Shown: piece by piece, positions 18,430-26,228 of the stretch
Layout of the letters: every line of letters starts with the position of its first letter
Position numbering within the stretch: position 1 is the first letter of the stretch
Assembly (NCBI GenBank): GCA_019114385.1
Contig: DXFP01000030.1
Location: forward strand, 1-36,393
Direction of reading: 5' to 3'
DNA: 36,393 nucleotides
Source of the DNA: Candidatus Ligilactobacillus excrementigallinarum
GTDB taxonomy: Bacteria > Bacillota > Bacilli > Lactobacillales > Lactobacillaceae
Translations under genes and position numbers: made by a program
The notes under the pieces: model-generated
What the model was told of the DNA's origin: nothing
What the model saw: only the letters and a program-made list of their open reading frames with translations
Databases searched by the model: none

Positions 18430-19926
18430 TTACATATCTGTCAATTTCCAAAATGTTCCATAGTAGTTAAGAATTTCAGTTGTACTTGTTAATGCAATTT
18501 TATCATTTTCAGGGGCAATAAAGAACCGAAGCGTCATAACATGTTCACCATTATTAACAAAAATTTCTGCTAATGAATGGTCAATGAAGATATCCAAGTC
18601 TAATACTTGATTTTCTGGAAGACTAATTTTGCGCGTTGTGCCGTATTCAGTGTTGAATTGTTCTCCGGCATGACCGCGATCAACTTCCAAGTAAGCGTCT
18701 TTACCAGTTGCAAAGTTTAAGCGCAAACTTTCACTTACAGTATGATTACCAGCTAAATGTAAAGTTCCAGTTTGGTTTGCAGCTAAAGTCAATTTCAATT
18801 CATATTGTTGACCAGCGTGAGCTTCTATTATTTGACGACCATCAATTACTTTTTCAGTCCGGACTAATTGACCGGCTGAGCGTAAATTACGCATGGCATT
18901 TACCGGTTGTTGAGCTAGGTGACCGTTCTTTAATGATAATTTTTTAACTTGGCTTAAGCAATTTGCCCAGTTTTCCCGGTCTGTTGGATATGAAACATCT
19001 GGTAATCCTACCCAGCTAATTAAGTATGCATTGCCATCCGGAGCGTTAAATGCTTGGCTAGCATATACATCAAAACCGTCATCTAAATTAATTGGGGCAG
19101 CTTGTTGAGTTGTAAATTTACCAGAATTAAATTTGAATTTTTCACCTACTACATACATGTTTGGATAGATGTTTTGGTATTCTGTGATTTCTTTTGATAA
19201 TCCTTGTGGACAGAAAATCAAAACAGGTTGTTTATCGATGAAAATTAAGTTAGGACATTCAATCATGTAACCCATTTCATCATTAGTAAAGTTAATGTAT
19301 CCCAAATCTTGCCATTTGTCAGTTAAGTGGGCTGAGGTAAAGAGGGCAATTTTCCCGGTTTGAGTTTCTTTATCTTGTGCTCCTAAAATGGCATAGTATT
19401 GATTCCCGTGTTGCAAGATTTGTGGGTCGCGAAAATGCTCAGTAACATGTTCTGGAGCGGTAATTAGTGGCTTTGTTAATTTTTCAACCTGGCCATTTTT
19501 ATCCATCCAAGCACCATTTTGATATGGATGCCGGATCCAATTTTGGTCACGGACATTTCCGGTATACATTAGGAATAAACGATCATCAATAACTTTGGCA
19601 GATCCAGAATATGCACCATGACTGTCTAATTTTGAATCGGGTTTAAGCGCGATTCCTTGGTCAACCCAGTGGACTAAATCAGTTGATTGCATATGGTGCC
19701 ATGATTTTAAGCCATGAACGGGTCCAAATGGATATTGTTGATAGAAAACATGCCAAGCGTTATTGAAATACGAAAAACCATTCGGATCATTTAACAGACC
19801 TGAACTTGGACGAATGTGATAGTGCAGTTGATATTGTGAACGATCTGCTTGTGCCTGCAAGCTCAATAAATAATCTGCATCCCATTCATTATATTTTTGA
19901 TAGCGTTTAGCGGTTGTCCATTCCAT
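18430..19926 (-). CDS. scrB: sucrose-6-phosphate hydrolase (GH32)
   Basis: This 498-residue cytoplasmic enzyme hydrolyses sucrose-6-phosphate from the PTS to glucose-6-phosphate and fructose. The GH32 motifs are present: NDPNG with the nucleophile Asp47, FRDP (165-168) with the transition-state Asp167, and EC (Glu223-Cys224) with the acid/base Glu. A C-terminal beta-sandwich domain follows. An in-frame ATG exists at 19944, but its codons contain AAAGGAG, the ribosome site for the ATG at 19926, so 19926 is the real start. It is first in the scrB-scrR operon and diverges from scrA. A trehalose- or fructan-active GH32 is less likely, given the PTS transporter next door. Confidence 0.95.
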   Translation of the reverse strand: MEWTTAKRYQKYNEWDADYLLSLQAQADRSQYQLHYHIRPSSGLLNDPNGFSYFNNAWHVFYQQYPFGPVHGLKSWHHMQSTDLVHWVDQGIALKPDSKLDSHGAYSGSAKVIDDRLFLMYTGNVRDQNWIRHPYQNGAWMDKNGQVEKLTKPLITAPEHVTEHFRDPQILQHGNQYYAILGAQDKETQTGKIALFTSAHLTDKWQDLGYINFTNDEMGYMIECPNLIFIDKQPVLIFCPQGLSKEITEYQNIYPNMYVVGEKFKFNSGKFTTQQAAPINLDDGFDVYASQAFNAPDGNAYLISWVGLPDVSYPTDRENWANCLSQVKKLSLKNGHLAQQPVNAMRNLRSAGQLVRTEKVIDGRQIIEAHAGQQYELKLTLAANQTGTLHLAGNHTVSESLRLNFATGKDAYLEVDRGHAGEQFNTEYGTTRKISLPENQVLDLDIFIDHSLAEIFVNNGEHVMTLRFFIAPENDKIALTSTTEILNYYGTFWKLTDM

Positions 19927-19948
19927 TTGTAAAACTCCTTTCATTAGA

Positions 19949-19962
19949 TGGAAACGTAATTT
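19949..19962. promoter_or_regulatory. ScrR operator on the scrB side
   Basis: TGGAAACGTAATTT resembles the operator on the scrA side (TGAAAACGTTTTAT in the same orientation). It lies just downstream of the scrB -10 box, a position suited to repression. Assignment to ScrR is inferred. Confidence 0.6.
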
Positions 19963-19973
19963 TCTATGTCATA

Positions 19974-20002
19974 ATAGTACTTAATATTTACTAATATGTC
20001 AA
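19974..20002 (-). promoter_or_regulatory. scrB-scrR promoter
   Basis: On the minus strand TTGACA (20002-19997) is followed by a 17-bp spacer and TACTAT (19979-19974). It shares the block CGATTGACATATT with the divergent scrA promoter. Confidence 0.82.
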
Positions 20003-20038
20003 TCGATAATCAAGATATAAATGCTGATTTAATAATAA

Positions 20039-20052
20039 TGATTACGATTTCA
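20039..20052. promoter_or_regulatory. cre-like site in the scr intergenic region
   Basis: TGATTACGATTTCA, read on the minus strand as TGAAATCGTAATCA, matches the cre consensus TGNAANCGNTNNCA at all but one fixed position. It lies between the two divergent promoters, where CcpA could act on both. Confidence 0.5.
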
Positions 20053-20082
20053 AAAATGTTATTATTTTTTTGTGATAAACGA

Positions 20083-20110
20083 TTGACATATTTTGAGAAT
20101 GCGGTATCAT
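20083..20110 (+). promoter_or_regulatory. scrA promoter
   Basis: A consensus TTGACA (20083-20088), a 16-bp spacer and TATCAT (20105-20110). The operator at 20131-20144 lies downstream of the predicted transcription start. Confidence 0.82.
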
Positions 20111-20130
20111 AAAAAATGTAATCAATTTAA

Positions 20131-20144
20131 ATAAAACGTTTTCA
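20131..20144. promoter_or_regulatory. ScrR operator on the scrA side
   Basis: ATAAAACGTTTTCA contains the perfect palindrome AAAACGTTTT (20133-20142) with the central CG typical of LacI/GalR operators. It sits in the scrA leader about 20 bp before the start codon, where bound repressor would block transcription. It is not a good cre match because the terminal CA is missing in the cre orientation. Confidence 0.75.
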
Positions 20145-20164
20145 TAAAGAAAGGGATGTAACGC

Positions 20165-22105
20165 ATGGATCATAAAAAAGTTGCTTCCGAAGTTGTAAAG
20201 GCTGTCGGAAAAGATAACGTTGTTGCTGCAGCGCACTGTGCAACACGGTTACGTTTAGTATTAAAAGATGATTCAAAAGTCGATCAGGCAGCTTTAGATA
20301 ATAATGATGACGTTAAGGGTACATTTAAACAAAATGGCCAATATCAAATCATTATTGGACCTGGGGATGTTAATAATGTTTATGATTATTTCGTTAAAGA
20401 AACAGGTGTTAAAGAAGCATCTACAGATGATTTAAAGGAAATTGCTCAAAACGGTAAGAAACCAAATCCAATCATGGCTTTTGTTAAGCTCTTATCAGAT
20501 ATCTTTGTTCCATTAATTCCAGCCTTGGTTGCCGGTGGTTTGTTAATGGCCTTGAACAGTTTCATTACATCTGCAGGGTTATTTGGACCTAAGTCAGTTG
20601 TACAAATGGTACCGCAATTAAAGACAGTATCTGGAATGATTCAAGTAATGGCTTCAGCACCATTTATCTTCTTGCCAATCATGGTAGGCTTCTCTGCTGC
20701 AAAACGGTTTGGTGCTAATCCATTCTTAGGTGGGGTAATCGGAATGATGATGACTTCACCAAGTTTGGTGGATGGTCATTTCTGGAACTTATTTGGAATG
20801 CACGTTTCACAAACACCATATACATACCAAGTTATTCCGGTATTAGTAGCTGTTTGGGTACTTTCAATTTTAGAAAAGTTCTTCCACAAACACTTGCCAA
20901 CAGCGGTTGATTTTACCTTTACGCCATTATTGTCAGTAATTATTACTGGTTTCTTGACATTTGTTGCTATCGGACCTGTAATGCGGGAAGCTTCAAACTT
21001 AATTACTGACGCAATTGTATGGTTATACAACACAACTGGTGCATTTGGAATGGGAGTTTTCGGTGCATGTTACTCACCAATTGTTTTGACTGGTTTGCAT
21101 CAAAGTTTCCCTGCCGTCGAAGTTCAATTGATTTCAGCTTTTACTGCTCACGGTCAAGGAGTTGGCGATTTTATCTTTATCGTTGCTTCAATGGCTAATG
21201 TGGCTCAAGGTGCTGCTACATTTGCTTTGATGACATTGACAAAAGACAAGAAGACTAAAAGTTTAGCTTCATCAGCTGGGGTTTCAGCTTTACTTGGAAT
21301 TACAGAACCTGCAATTTTCGGGGTTAACTTGAAGTTTAAATTCCCATTCTTCTGTGCTTTGGTTGGTTCATGTATCGCATCATTTATTGCTGGAATCTTT
21401 AGAGTAGGAGCAATTGCTTTAGGTTCTGCTGGTTTCTTAGGATTCTTGTCAGTAAATCCAAAATCAATTATTGTTTATGTAATTTGTGAATTAATTAGTT
21501 TTGCAATTGCTTTTGCTATAACATTTATTTATGGTAAGACACACGCACAAATGGTTAACCCAGTTCCTGTAGCTACTTCAGAAGCTGAAGCAGTTGAAAT
21601 GAAGGAAGCTGATGTTGAACCAGCACAAAAGAATGAAGTTTCATTGATAAACGAAATCGTAAAAGCACCTGTCAATGGTCAAGTTAAAGATTTATCTGAA
21701 GTAAATGATAAAGTCTTTTCTCAAAAATTAATGGGTGATGGGGCAGCTATTGTGCCAACTGATGGAACAATTTATGCTCCTGTTGATGGAAAAATCACGG
21801 TTGCATATGAAACAAAACATGCATACGGAATTCAATCCGATAACGGTGCAGAAGTATTGATTCACATCGGAATTGATACAGTAAACTTAAAAGGCGAACA
21901 CTTTGAAACTTTTGTCAAACAAGGACAAGAAGTAAAACAAGGTGATAAGTTAGGAACCATTGATATTGATGCGGTTCAAAAGGCTGGTTACGATCCAACG
22001 GTGATGACAATTATCACTAATACAGCAAATTATGCTGAAGTGGGTCATAAGAAGGTTGATGAGATTCATCATGGTGACGACTTTATTAAGGTTGTGGCAA
22101 AATAA
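20165..22105 (+). CDS. scrA: PTS sucrose-specific enzyme IIBCA
   Basis: This 646-residue membrane permease of the phosphotransferase system imports sucrose and phosphorylates it to sucrose-6-phosphate. Domain order is B-C-A. IIB covers residues 1-80 with the phosphorylated Cys25 in [13 protein letters not shown] spans about residues 105-455 with many membrane segments. After a linker, IIA (about 490-646) is of the glucose type with His567 in [11 protein letters not shown] and the second active-site His552. The ATG is preceded by AAAGGGATG. The sucrose assignment rests on the divergent scrB-scrR pair and shared operator; the architecture alone would also fit trehalose or beta-glucoside permeases. 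Its product is the direct substrate of ScrB. Confidence 0.95.
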   Translation: MDHKKVASEVVKAVGKDNVVAAAHCATRLRLVLKDDSKVDQAALDNNDDVKGTFKQNGQYQIIIGPGDVNNVYDYFVKETGVKEASTDDLKEIAQNGKKPNPIMAFVKLLSDIFVPLIPALVAGGLLMALNSFITSAGLFGPKSVVQMVPQLKTVSGMIQVMASAPFIFLPIMVGFSAAKRFGANPFLGGVIGMMMTSPSLVDGHFWNLFGMHVSQTPYTYQVIPVLVAVWVLSILEKFFHKHLPTAVDFTFTPLLSVIITGFLTFVAIGPVMREASNLITDAIVWLYNTTGAFGMGVFGACYSPIVLTGLHQSFPAVEVQLISAFTAHGQGVGDFIFIVASMANVAQGAATFALMTLTKDKKTKSLASSAGVSALLGITEPAIFGVNLKFKFPFFCALVGSCIASFIAGIFRVGAIALGSAGFLGFLSVNPKSIIVYVICELISFAIAFAITFIYGKTHAQMVNPVPVATSEAEAVEMKEADVEPAQKNEVSLINEIVKAPVNGQVKDLSEVNDKVFSQKLMGDGAAIVPTDGTIYAPVDGKITVAYETKHAYGIQSDNGAEVLIHIGIDTVNLKGEHFETFVKQGQEVKQGDKLGTIDIDAVQKAGYDPTVMTIITNTANYAEVGHKKVDEIHHGDDFIKVVAK

Positions 22106-22129
22106 AACGAAGAACGTTAAGTCAAGTGT

Positions 22130-22179
22130 GGTATAAATTTTCCGAATAGCGATAGCTATTCAAAATGATGGACTTATAC
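22130..22179 (+). other. imperfect hairpin downstream of scrA
   Basis: GAATAGC (22144-22150) and GCTATTC (22155-22161) pair exactly over a GATA loop, continued by ATTTT/AAAAT and GTATAA/TTATAC. No T run follows. The GACTTATA segment (22173-22180) could alternatively pair with TATAAAGTC near 22207-22215. Possible mRNA 3' stabiliser or weak terminator. Confidence 0.45.
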
Positions 22180-22253
22180 ATAGCTCTGGCTAGGCTGAAA
22201 GCTCTTATAAAGTCATAAACAACTCAATTGGTGCTTAAACTCGATTAAAAATA

Positions 22254-22386
22254 AGGTGTGATGAAACACCGAAAACGGGTATGCTGTAAGGAAAGAACGT
22301 ACGAGTCACGCAGTATTGATTCGGAAGATTTTTGAACTTACAAGCATACCCGTTTTCTTTGGAAGCCGATTATGCAGATAATTATG
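22254..22386 (+). repeat. intergenic structured repeat, copy B
   Basis: This is the best-paired member of the family. The arm AAAACGGGTATGCTGTAAG (22272-22290) and the arm at 22337-22356 are complementary apart from one extra base, around a loop of about 46 nt that holds CACGCAGTATTGATTCGGAAG. GATTATGCAGATA follows. The start (GGTGTGATGAAACACC) corresponds to GTGTGACAAAAC in copy C. Confidence 0.8.
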
Positions 22387-22480
22387 TAAGAAAAAACGTT
22401 AATTATTAAAAGTGGTTTAATTAGACTATAAAAAAATAAAGCAATCGATTATAATAAAGAAAGAGTAAAAAGGAGTTACA

Positions 22481-22507
22481 TATATCTAGAATTTGAGTCT
22501 AGATATA
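22481..22507. promoter_or_regulatory. perfect 10-bp palindrome just upstream of the degV promoter
   Basis: TATATCTAGA (22481-22490) and TCTAGATATA (22498-22507) are exact inverted repeats with a seven-base spacer. The element ends one base before the -35 box, a position typical of an activator or repressor site. Confidence 0.5.
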
Positions 22508-22508
22508 G

Positions 22509-22536
22509 TTGACTTATTAATTACAAAATATATAAT
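22509..22536 (+). promoter_or_regulatory. degV promoter
   Basis: TTGACT (22509-22514), a 16-bp spacer and a consensus TATAAT (22531-22536). The start codon is 37 bp downstream with AAGGAG in between. Confidence 0.75.
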
Positions 22537-22572
22537 TAAAATATAAAGAAATTTGCTTAAGGAGAATTCGAC

Positions 22573-23439
22573 ATGGCTAAGATTAAAATTGTGACAGATT
22601 CATCTGTTCAATTAACACCTGCAGAAATTGAGGATAATAACATTACCATTGTTCCATTAACTGTTGAAATTAATGGAGAAACATTTATTGATGGTGAAAC
22701 AATTACGCGTGAAGAATTAGTTGAAGAATTAAAAAAAGGCAATAAACCCAAAACTAGTCAACCACCAGTTGGGTTATTTGTAGATACATTTGATCGCCTA
22801 GGTGAAGATGGCAGTGAAGTGGTTGCAATTATGTTATCTGATGTATTAAGCGGAACATATCAAACAGCCGTGTCAGCAGCTGAGATGTCTAAGACAAAAG
22901 TTACGGTTATTAATAGTAAATCAACTGACAGGGGCGAAGCTTTTCAAGTTTTGGCAGCTGCTAAGGACGCTCAAGCAGGCAAATCAATTGAAGAAATCCA
23001 AAAACATTGTGAAGATATTTTGGAAAGAACAACAATTGACGTGTTAGTCGATAATTTGGATAATATTTTGTCAGGTGGTCGTTTGGGCAAGATGGCAAGC
23101 ATGTTAACTAAGCTGATTAATTTAAAGGTTGTTGTCCGGTTGCGTGAAGACAGTTTGGATGTTGTGAAGAAGGGACGGAGTCGGAAAACATTCTTTAAGT
23201 ATTGTGAAGAATTGAAAAAACGACATGCAGATAACCCAATTGAAGAATTATCACTTTCGAATGTTGATTGTGATGAAGAATATTTAACGAAAGTTAAGGA
23301 TGCGGTATTGCCAGATAACAGCAAAGATGCAGCTTATATTGCACGCTTAACTAGTCCGATTATTATGACACATACAGGTTTAAATGCGATTGGAGTAATC
23401 ACATTAGCTGTTAAGCATGAACCTGAAGAATACAAATAA
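22573..23439 (+). CDS. DegV family fatty-acid-binding protein
   Basis: This 288-residue cytoplasmic protein has the DegV fold. Visible family features are the N-terminal KIVTDSS motif, the LSGTYQTA loop near residue 96 that contacts the lipid carboxylate, and SGGRLGKM near residue 170. In Firmicutes DegV (FakB) proteins bind fatty acids and present them to the kinase FakA, feeding exogenous fatty acids into phospholipid synthesis. Several paralogues with different chain preference usually coexist in a genome, and no fakA is seen here. The ATG is preceded by AAGGAGAATTCGAC. The gene is monocistronic, between the promoter at 22509 and the terminator at 23454. Confidence 0.9.
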   Translation: MAKIKIVTDSSVQLTPAEIEDNNITIVPLTVEINGETFIDGETITREELVEELKKGNKPKTSQPPVGLFVDTFDRLGEDGSEVVAIMLSDVLSGTYQTAVSAAEMSKTKVTVINSKSTDRGEAFQVLAAAKDAQAGKSIEEIQKHCEDILERTTIDVLVDNLDNILSGGRLGKMASMLTKLINLKVVVRLREDSLDVVKKGRSRKTFFKYCEELKKRHADNPIEELSLSNVDCDEEYLTKVKDAVLPDNSKDAAYIARLTSPIIMTHTGLNAIGVITLAVKHEPEEYK

Positions 23440-23453
23440 AAAACTGCAAATAT

Positions 23454-23486
23454 AAAGAGGCTGTGATGTAAATCCAGCTTCTTTTT
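23454..23486. terminator. terminator after degV
   Basis: AGAGGCTG (23456-23463) pairs with CAGCTTCT (23475-23482, one G·T pair) and is followed by a T run; the A-rich left flank makes it usable in both directions. It belongs to the end of a repeat element read on the minus strand. Confidence 0.82.
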
Positions 23487-23534
23487 GTATTCGCATAATC
23501 AAAAAAACAGATATGGCTGTAAGTTTACAATAAA
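23487..23534 (-). repeat. 3' fragment of an intergenic structured repeat
   Basis: Read on the minus strand it shows AACTTACAGCCATATCTG then GATTATGCG, matching the right arm and GATTATGCAGATA block of the family, ending in the degV terminator hairpin. The matching 5' part lies on the other side of copy C (23691-23729). Confidence 0.6.
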
Positions 23535-23690
23535 GTTGTGACATAAGTCCAGCCTCTATTTCTATATCTGCATAATCGGGTTCCAAAACAAACAGGCATG
23601 TTTGTAAATTCAAAAACCTCCGAATCAATACCACGGTAATTCGTTCGTTTTTTTCTTACAACATGCCTATTTTTGGCGTTTTGTCACACC
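23535..23690 (-). repeat. intergenic structured repeat, copy C (near full-length)
   Basis: On the minus strand this copy begins GGTGTGACAAAACGCC and ends CTTATGTCACAAC, so TGTGACA and TGTCACA (23682-23688 and 23537-23543) form seven-base terminal inverted repeats. Inner arms (about 23590-23607 and 23655-23673) form a long stem. Bases that differ from copy B change on both sides so pairing is kept. Confidence 0.78.
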
Positions 23691-23729
23691 TTCTTTTTAC
23701 AACACACCTGTTTTAGTGTTTTGTGACAA
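23691..23729 (-). repeat. 5' fragment of an intergenic structured repeat
   Basis: On the minus strand TTGTCACAAAACACT then AAAACAGGTGTGTTGTAA matches the first third of the family. It also folds alone (ACAAAACAC against GTGTGTTGT) just after the nagZ stop codon and may help end that transcript. Confidence 0.6.
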
Positions 23730-23732
23730 TTT

Positions 23733-24836
23733 TTATTTCAACAGACCAAGTTTCTTTTTCAAAACTAAAATTCGGTAGACGGAATTGTTGATTTGTTTTT
23801 CAGAAATTTGATGCTGTTTTACTGCTTTCTCAATTGCAGGAATTCCAGTAGCATAATTTTTGCTTAAAAGCATGTCATTACCTGCTTTGACGGCTTGAAC
23901 ATCTGCATTGATTTGCTTTTTTTGAGCGAACTTGGTGATAGCGTCCATTCCTAAGTCATCGGTAATAATAACGCCAGAATAATGCAAATTATGCCGCAAT
24001 ACGTTGATTACTTTAGGTGAAAGCGATGCAGGGTATTGCGAATCAATTTGATTGATTATAATATGTGATACTAATACTGCATCAGCGTGTGCTTGAATTC
24101 CGGCTTTAAAAGGTAAAAAGTCTTCTTTTTTAAAGTCAGTAATTGATTTATTTGTTGATGCAAAGCCAGTATGAGTATCTCCGGCAGTTCCATAACCCGG
24201 GAAATGTTTTAATGTAGCAGCGACATGCTGACTTTGGATAGTAGGAATTACTTTTTTGATATAATCAGCAGTTTGCTGGTAGTTCTTACCAAAAGTTCGT
24301 GGATAAATGAAACTATTAGGATCGTTTGAAACATCGGCTACGGGAGCAAAATTCCAATTAATCCCTAAATTATGTAAAATAGCAGCCGTTTGTTTTGCTT
24401 CATTAACTTCTTGTTGCATATTTTGGTTTAGTTTCATTGGTGCTGGAAATTGACGGTTGTTTGTAAGTTGAGGATTATCGTTTAAACGTGAAACTGTTCC
24501 ACCTTCTTGATCAGTTCCGATAAATAGCGGAATAGAACTTGCTTGTTGCAATTGTTTCATTTTATTTTTAAATTGTGCGGGGGTTTGATTTTGAAAATCA
24601 CTTCCGAAAAGGACAACGCCGCCAAGATGGTATTTTTTAATATCACTACACATTTGATTATTATCGCCAGAACTAGGGGTGAAGTACATTTGAGCAATAC
24701 GGTCCTGCAAACTCATTTGTTGAACCTGTTTCATAATTGCTTTATCAGTTGCAGCTGAAACTGATGATTTACATAAAAATATCCCACAGAACAGACTGCA
24801 TAAAATAATGAATAAATTTCGTTTTTGATTAGACAT
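23733..24836 (-). CDS. secreted GH3 beta-N-acetylhexosaminidase (NagZ-like)
   Basis: This 367-residue glycoside hydrolase family 3 enzyme has an N-terminal signal peptide (hydrophobic residues 7-22, likely cleavage after SVSA). It would release N-acetylglucosamine from muropeptides or glycans outside the membrane. Diagnostic motifs are GTDQEGG (107-113), KHFPGYGTAGDTH (210-222) with the NagZ-type Asp220/His222 acid-base dyad, and ITDDLGMDA with the probable nucleophile Asp293. The length equals a single (beta/alpha)8 domain, as in short NagZ enzymes. The cysteine near position 22 lacks a proper lipobox, so secretion rather than lipoprotein anchoring is expected. GGAGGAAAG precedes the ATG. 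It is convergent with degV and divergent from the next gene. A role in wall recycling or host-glycan use is inferred. Confidence 0.88.
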   Translation of the reverse strand: MSNQKRNLFIILCSLFCGIFLCKSSVSAATDKAIMKQVQQMSLQDRIAQMYFTPSSGDNNQMCSDIKKYHLGGVVLFGSDFQNQTPAQFKNKMKQLQQASSIPLFIGTDQEGGTVSRLNDNPQLTNNRQFPAPMKLNQNMQQEVNEAKQTAAILHNLGINWNFAPVADVSNDPNSFIYPRTFGKNYQQTADYIKKVIPTIQSQHVAATLKHFPGYGTAGDTHTGFASTNKSITDFKKEDFLPFKAGIQAHADAVLVSHIIINQIDSQYPASLSPKVINVLRHNLHYSGVIITDDLGMDAITKFAQKKQINADVQAVKAGNDMLLSKNYATGIPAIEKAVKQHQISEKQINNSVYRILVLKKKLGLLK

Positions 24837-24909
24837 AACTATCTATCTTTCCTCCGATATAATTTCAAAAATATTATAATTTCTTTCAAGTAAAATTAAT
24901 AGTCCATTC

Positions 24910-24938
24910 TTTAAAAATCTTTACAATTAGGTTACAAT
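24910..24938 (+). promoter_or_regulatory. probable promoter of the 252-residue membrane protein gene
   Basis: TTTAAA (24910-24915), a 17-bp spacer and TACAAT (24933-24938), 35 bp before the start codon. TTACA/TGTAA near 24932-24949 form a small inverted repeat over the -10 region. Confidence 0.45.
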
Positions 24939-24973
24939 AACAAATGTAATCTAAAGAAAGAGAGCGGATTTGA

Positions 24974-25732
24974 ATGGCAAAAAAAGATAATCAACAAACA
25001 GTGCTTTTTAGCCCAGATGGAAAAGAAAGTGTTGTTGGGGCGGTTAAGCACGATTCAACCAAACAAACTACGAAAAAGAAAGTTAATTACTTTAAATGGT
25101 TAGTAAAATCATGGATGCATCCAGCTGCTGAAACAGAAGGTTCAAAGTGGTTCGGAATTACAACTTTGATTGGCGAATTATTGCTGTTCTTTGTTGCATT
25201 GTATGCTTTCTTCCACAAAGCATTGGCAAATACAGTGTTTGACATCAACAATATTTTCTATATGTTAAACGGTGGTAAGTCAAATGCAGCTGAAATTTTA
25301 GTTTATTCTAAGTTATTCTTATATAGTTTGATTTCAATTGCAGTGATTTTAGGAGGTACTTACTTAATTAATCGTTACTTGGTATCAGGTGAAAGAGAAA
25401 GTTTCTGGGATTACATGAATCGCGTTGCACACTACAGTGGCTTAAATGTAATCTTTACTTTAATCATCTTGGTATTAGGTGTGATTGGAGTTGGCGGTCG
25501 CGTAATTTCAATTTTAACAGTCTTCTCATTGTTCATTTTTGGAATTGCAGTGTTAGTTGCAGTTGTTGGCCGTTCAAATGAAGAAGGATTAGATAAGGTT
25601 TATGCCGGAATCGTAACCGGCTTAGTAATTGGCCTCGGATACTTTGTATTCTACTTGTTGGCATCACGGATTTTGTTAAGTATTCTTTCAATCGGAATGT
25701 CAGCATTGATGCAAATGATGTTAGGCCAATAA
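24974..25732 (+). CDS. polytopic membrane protein of unknown function (YIP1-like layout)
   Basis: This 252-residue protein has a hydrophilic N-terminus of about 60 residues, then five to six hydrophobic segments (starting near residues 62, 108, 152, 178 and 208). I do not recognise a catalytic motif. The layout of a short soluble head and a compact membrane bundle resembles Firmicutes YIP1/DUF-type membrane proteins, but that is a resemblance only. GAAAGAGAGCGG precedes the ATG. It diverges from the nagZ-like gene, and a terminator at 25750 separates it from the XRE gene. Confidence 0.7.
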   Translation: MAKKDNQQTVLFSPDGKESVVGAVKHDSTKQTTKKKVNYFKWLVKSWMHPAAETEGSKWFGITTLIGELLLFFVALYAFFHKALANTVFDINNIFYMLNGGKSNAAEILVYSKLFLYSLISIAVILGGTYLINRYLVSGERESFWDYMNRVAHYSGLNVIFTLIILVLGVIGVGGRVISILTVFSLFIFGIAVLVAVVGRSNEEGLDKVYAGIVTGLVIGLGYFVFYLLASRILLSILSIGMSALMQMMLGQ

Positions 25733-25749
25733 CCTCTACCATGGCAAAG

Positions 25750-25787
25750 TAAGGGAGGGTGTGACAAATGTCGCTCCTTCCTTTTTA
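25750..25787 (+). terminator. terminator after the membrane protein gene
   Basis: AAGGGAGGGTGTGAC (25751-25765) pairs imperfectly with GTCGCTCCTTCCTT (25770-25783) over an AAAT loop and is followed by T residues. Confidence 0.75.
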
Positions 25788-25814
25788 TTAGGATAAAATT
25801 TTGGAGGGTGAAAA

Positions 25815-26228
25815 ATGTTTCCAGAACGCTTACGGGCATTAAGACAAGGACGCGGTTTGTCTTTGCCGGAATTAGCAGATGAATTAAACCAATCAATGAT
25901 CGATTATCCACGGGAACGTGCCAATACTGGTCCTCAAATCGGTAGTTGGGAACGTGGAGTCAATGCACCATCATATATTGAAATGATGAAGTTAGCTGAC
26001 TTTTTCAATGTTTCATTAGACTTTTTGACAGGCAGAGAGTATACCGAAATTGAATTAGATGATTTATTTGCTTCAAATGCAAAAATGAATTTTGATGGCC
26101 ATCAGTTGACTAGTGCAGAAAAAACAGCAATTTACGGCATGATAAAGGGCTATTTGCATGGCAAAGCAGCTGCCAAAACAACTCCCTCAAAAACAATTGA
26201 TGAATTGACTTTACCACTTGATGAATAG
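25815..26228 (+). CDS. XRE-family helix-turn-helix regulator
   Basis: This 137-residue protein has an N-terminal Cro/C1-type DNA-binding domain (residues 1-72: ERLRALRQGRGLSLPELADEL, then IGSWERG and ADFFNVSLDFLTGR). The C-terminal part is short, with an acidic patch, and has no sensor domain I can identify. Between the usual second and third helices there is an insert of about ten residues (MIDYPRERANTG). TTGGAGGGTG precedes the ATG. It is a single gene between a terminator and the TerC-like gene. Its target is unknown; the flanking genes are the natural candidates. Confidence 0.85.
   Translation: MFPERLRALRQGRGLSLPELADELNQSMIDYPRERANTGPQIGSWERGVNAPSYIEMMKLADFFNVSLDFLTGREYTEIELDDLFASNAKMNFDGHQLTSAEKTAIYGMIKGYLHGKAAAKTTPSKTIDELTLPLDE

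Larger units (their letters stand above)
22106..22572. other. 467-bp intergenic region between scrA and degV
   Basis: No protein-coding gene is evident. In order it holds an imperfect hairpin (22130-22179), a structured repeat element (22254-22386), an isolated TATAAT (22450-22455) followed by AAAGGAG (22469-22475) with no start codon in range, a palindrome (22481-22507) and the degV promoter (22509-22536). I see no strong T-tailed terminator for scrA. Confidence 0.7.

Noticed and set aside
18413-18451. TTG start of scrR overlapping scrB
   Set aside because: The GTG at 18412 has a matching ribosome site and gives the standard LacI-family N-terminus.
20131-20144. cre site instead of ScrR operator
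   Set aside because: The terminal CA of the cre consensus is missing, the AAAACGTTTT core is symmetrical as in LacI-type operators, and a sister site lies on the scrB side.
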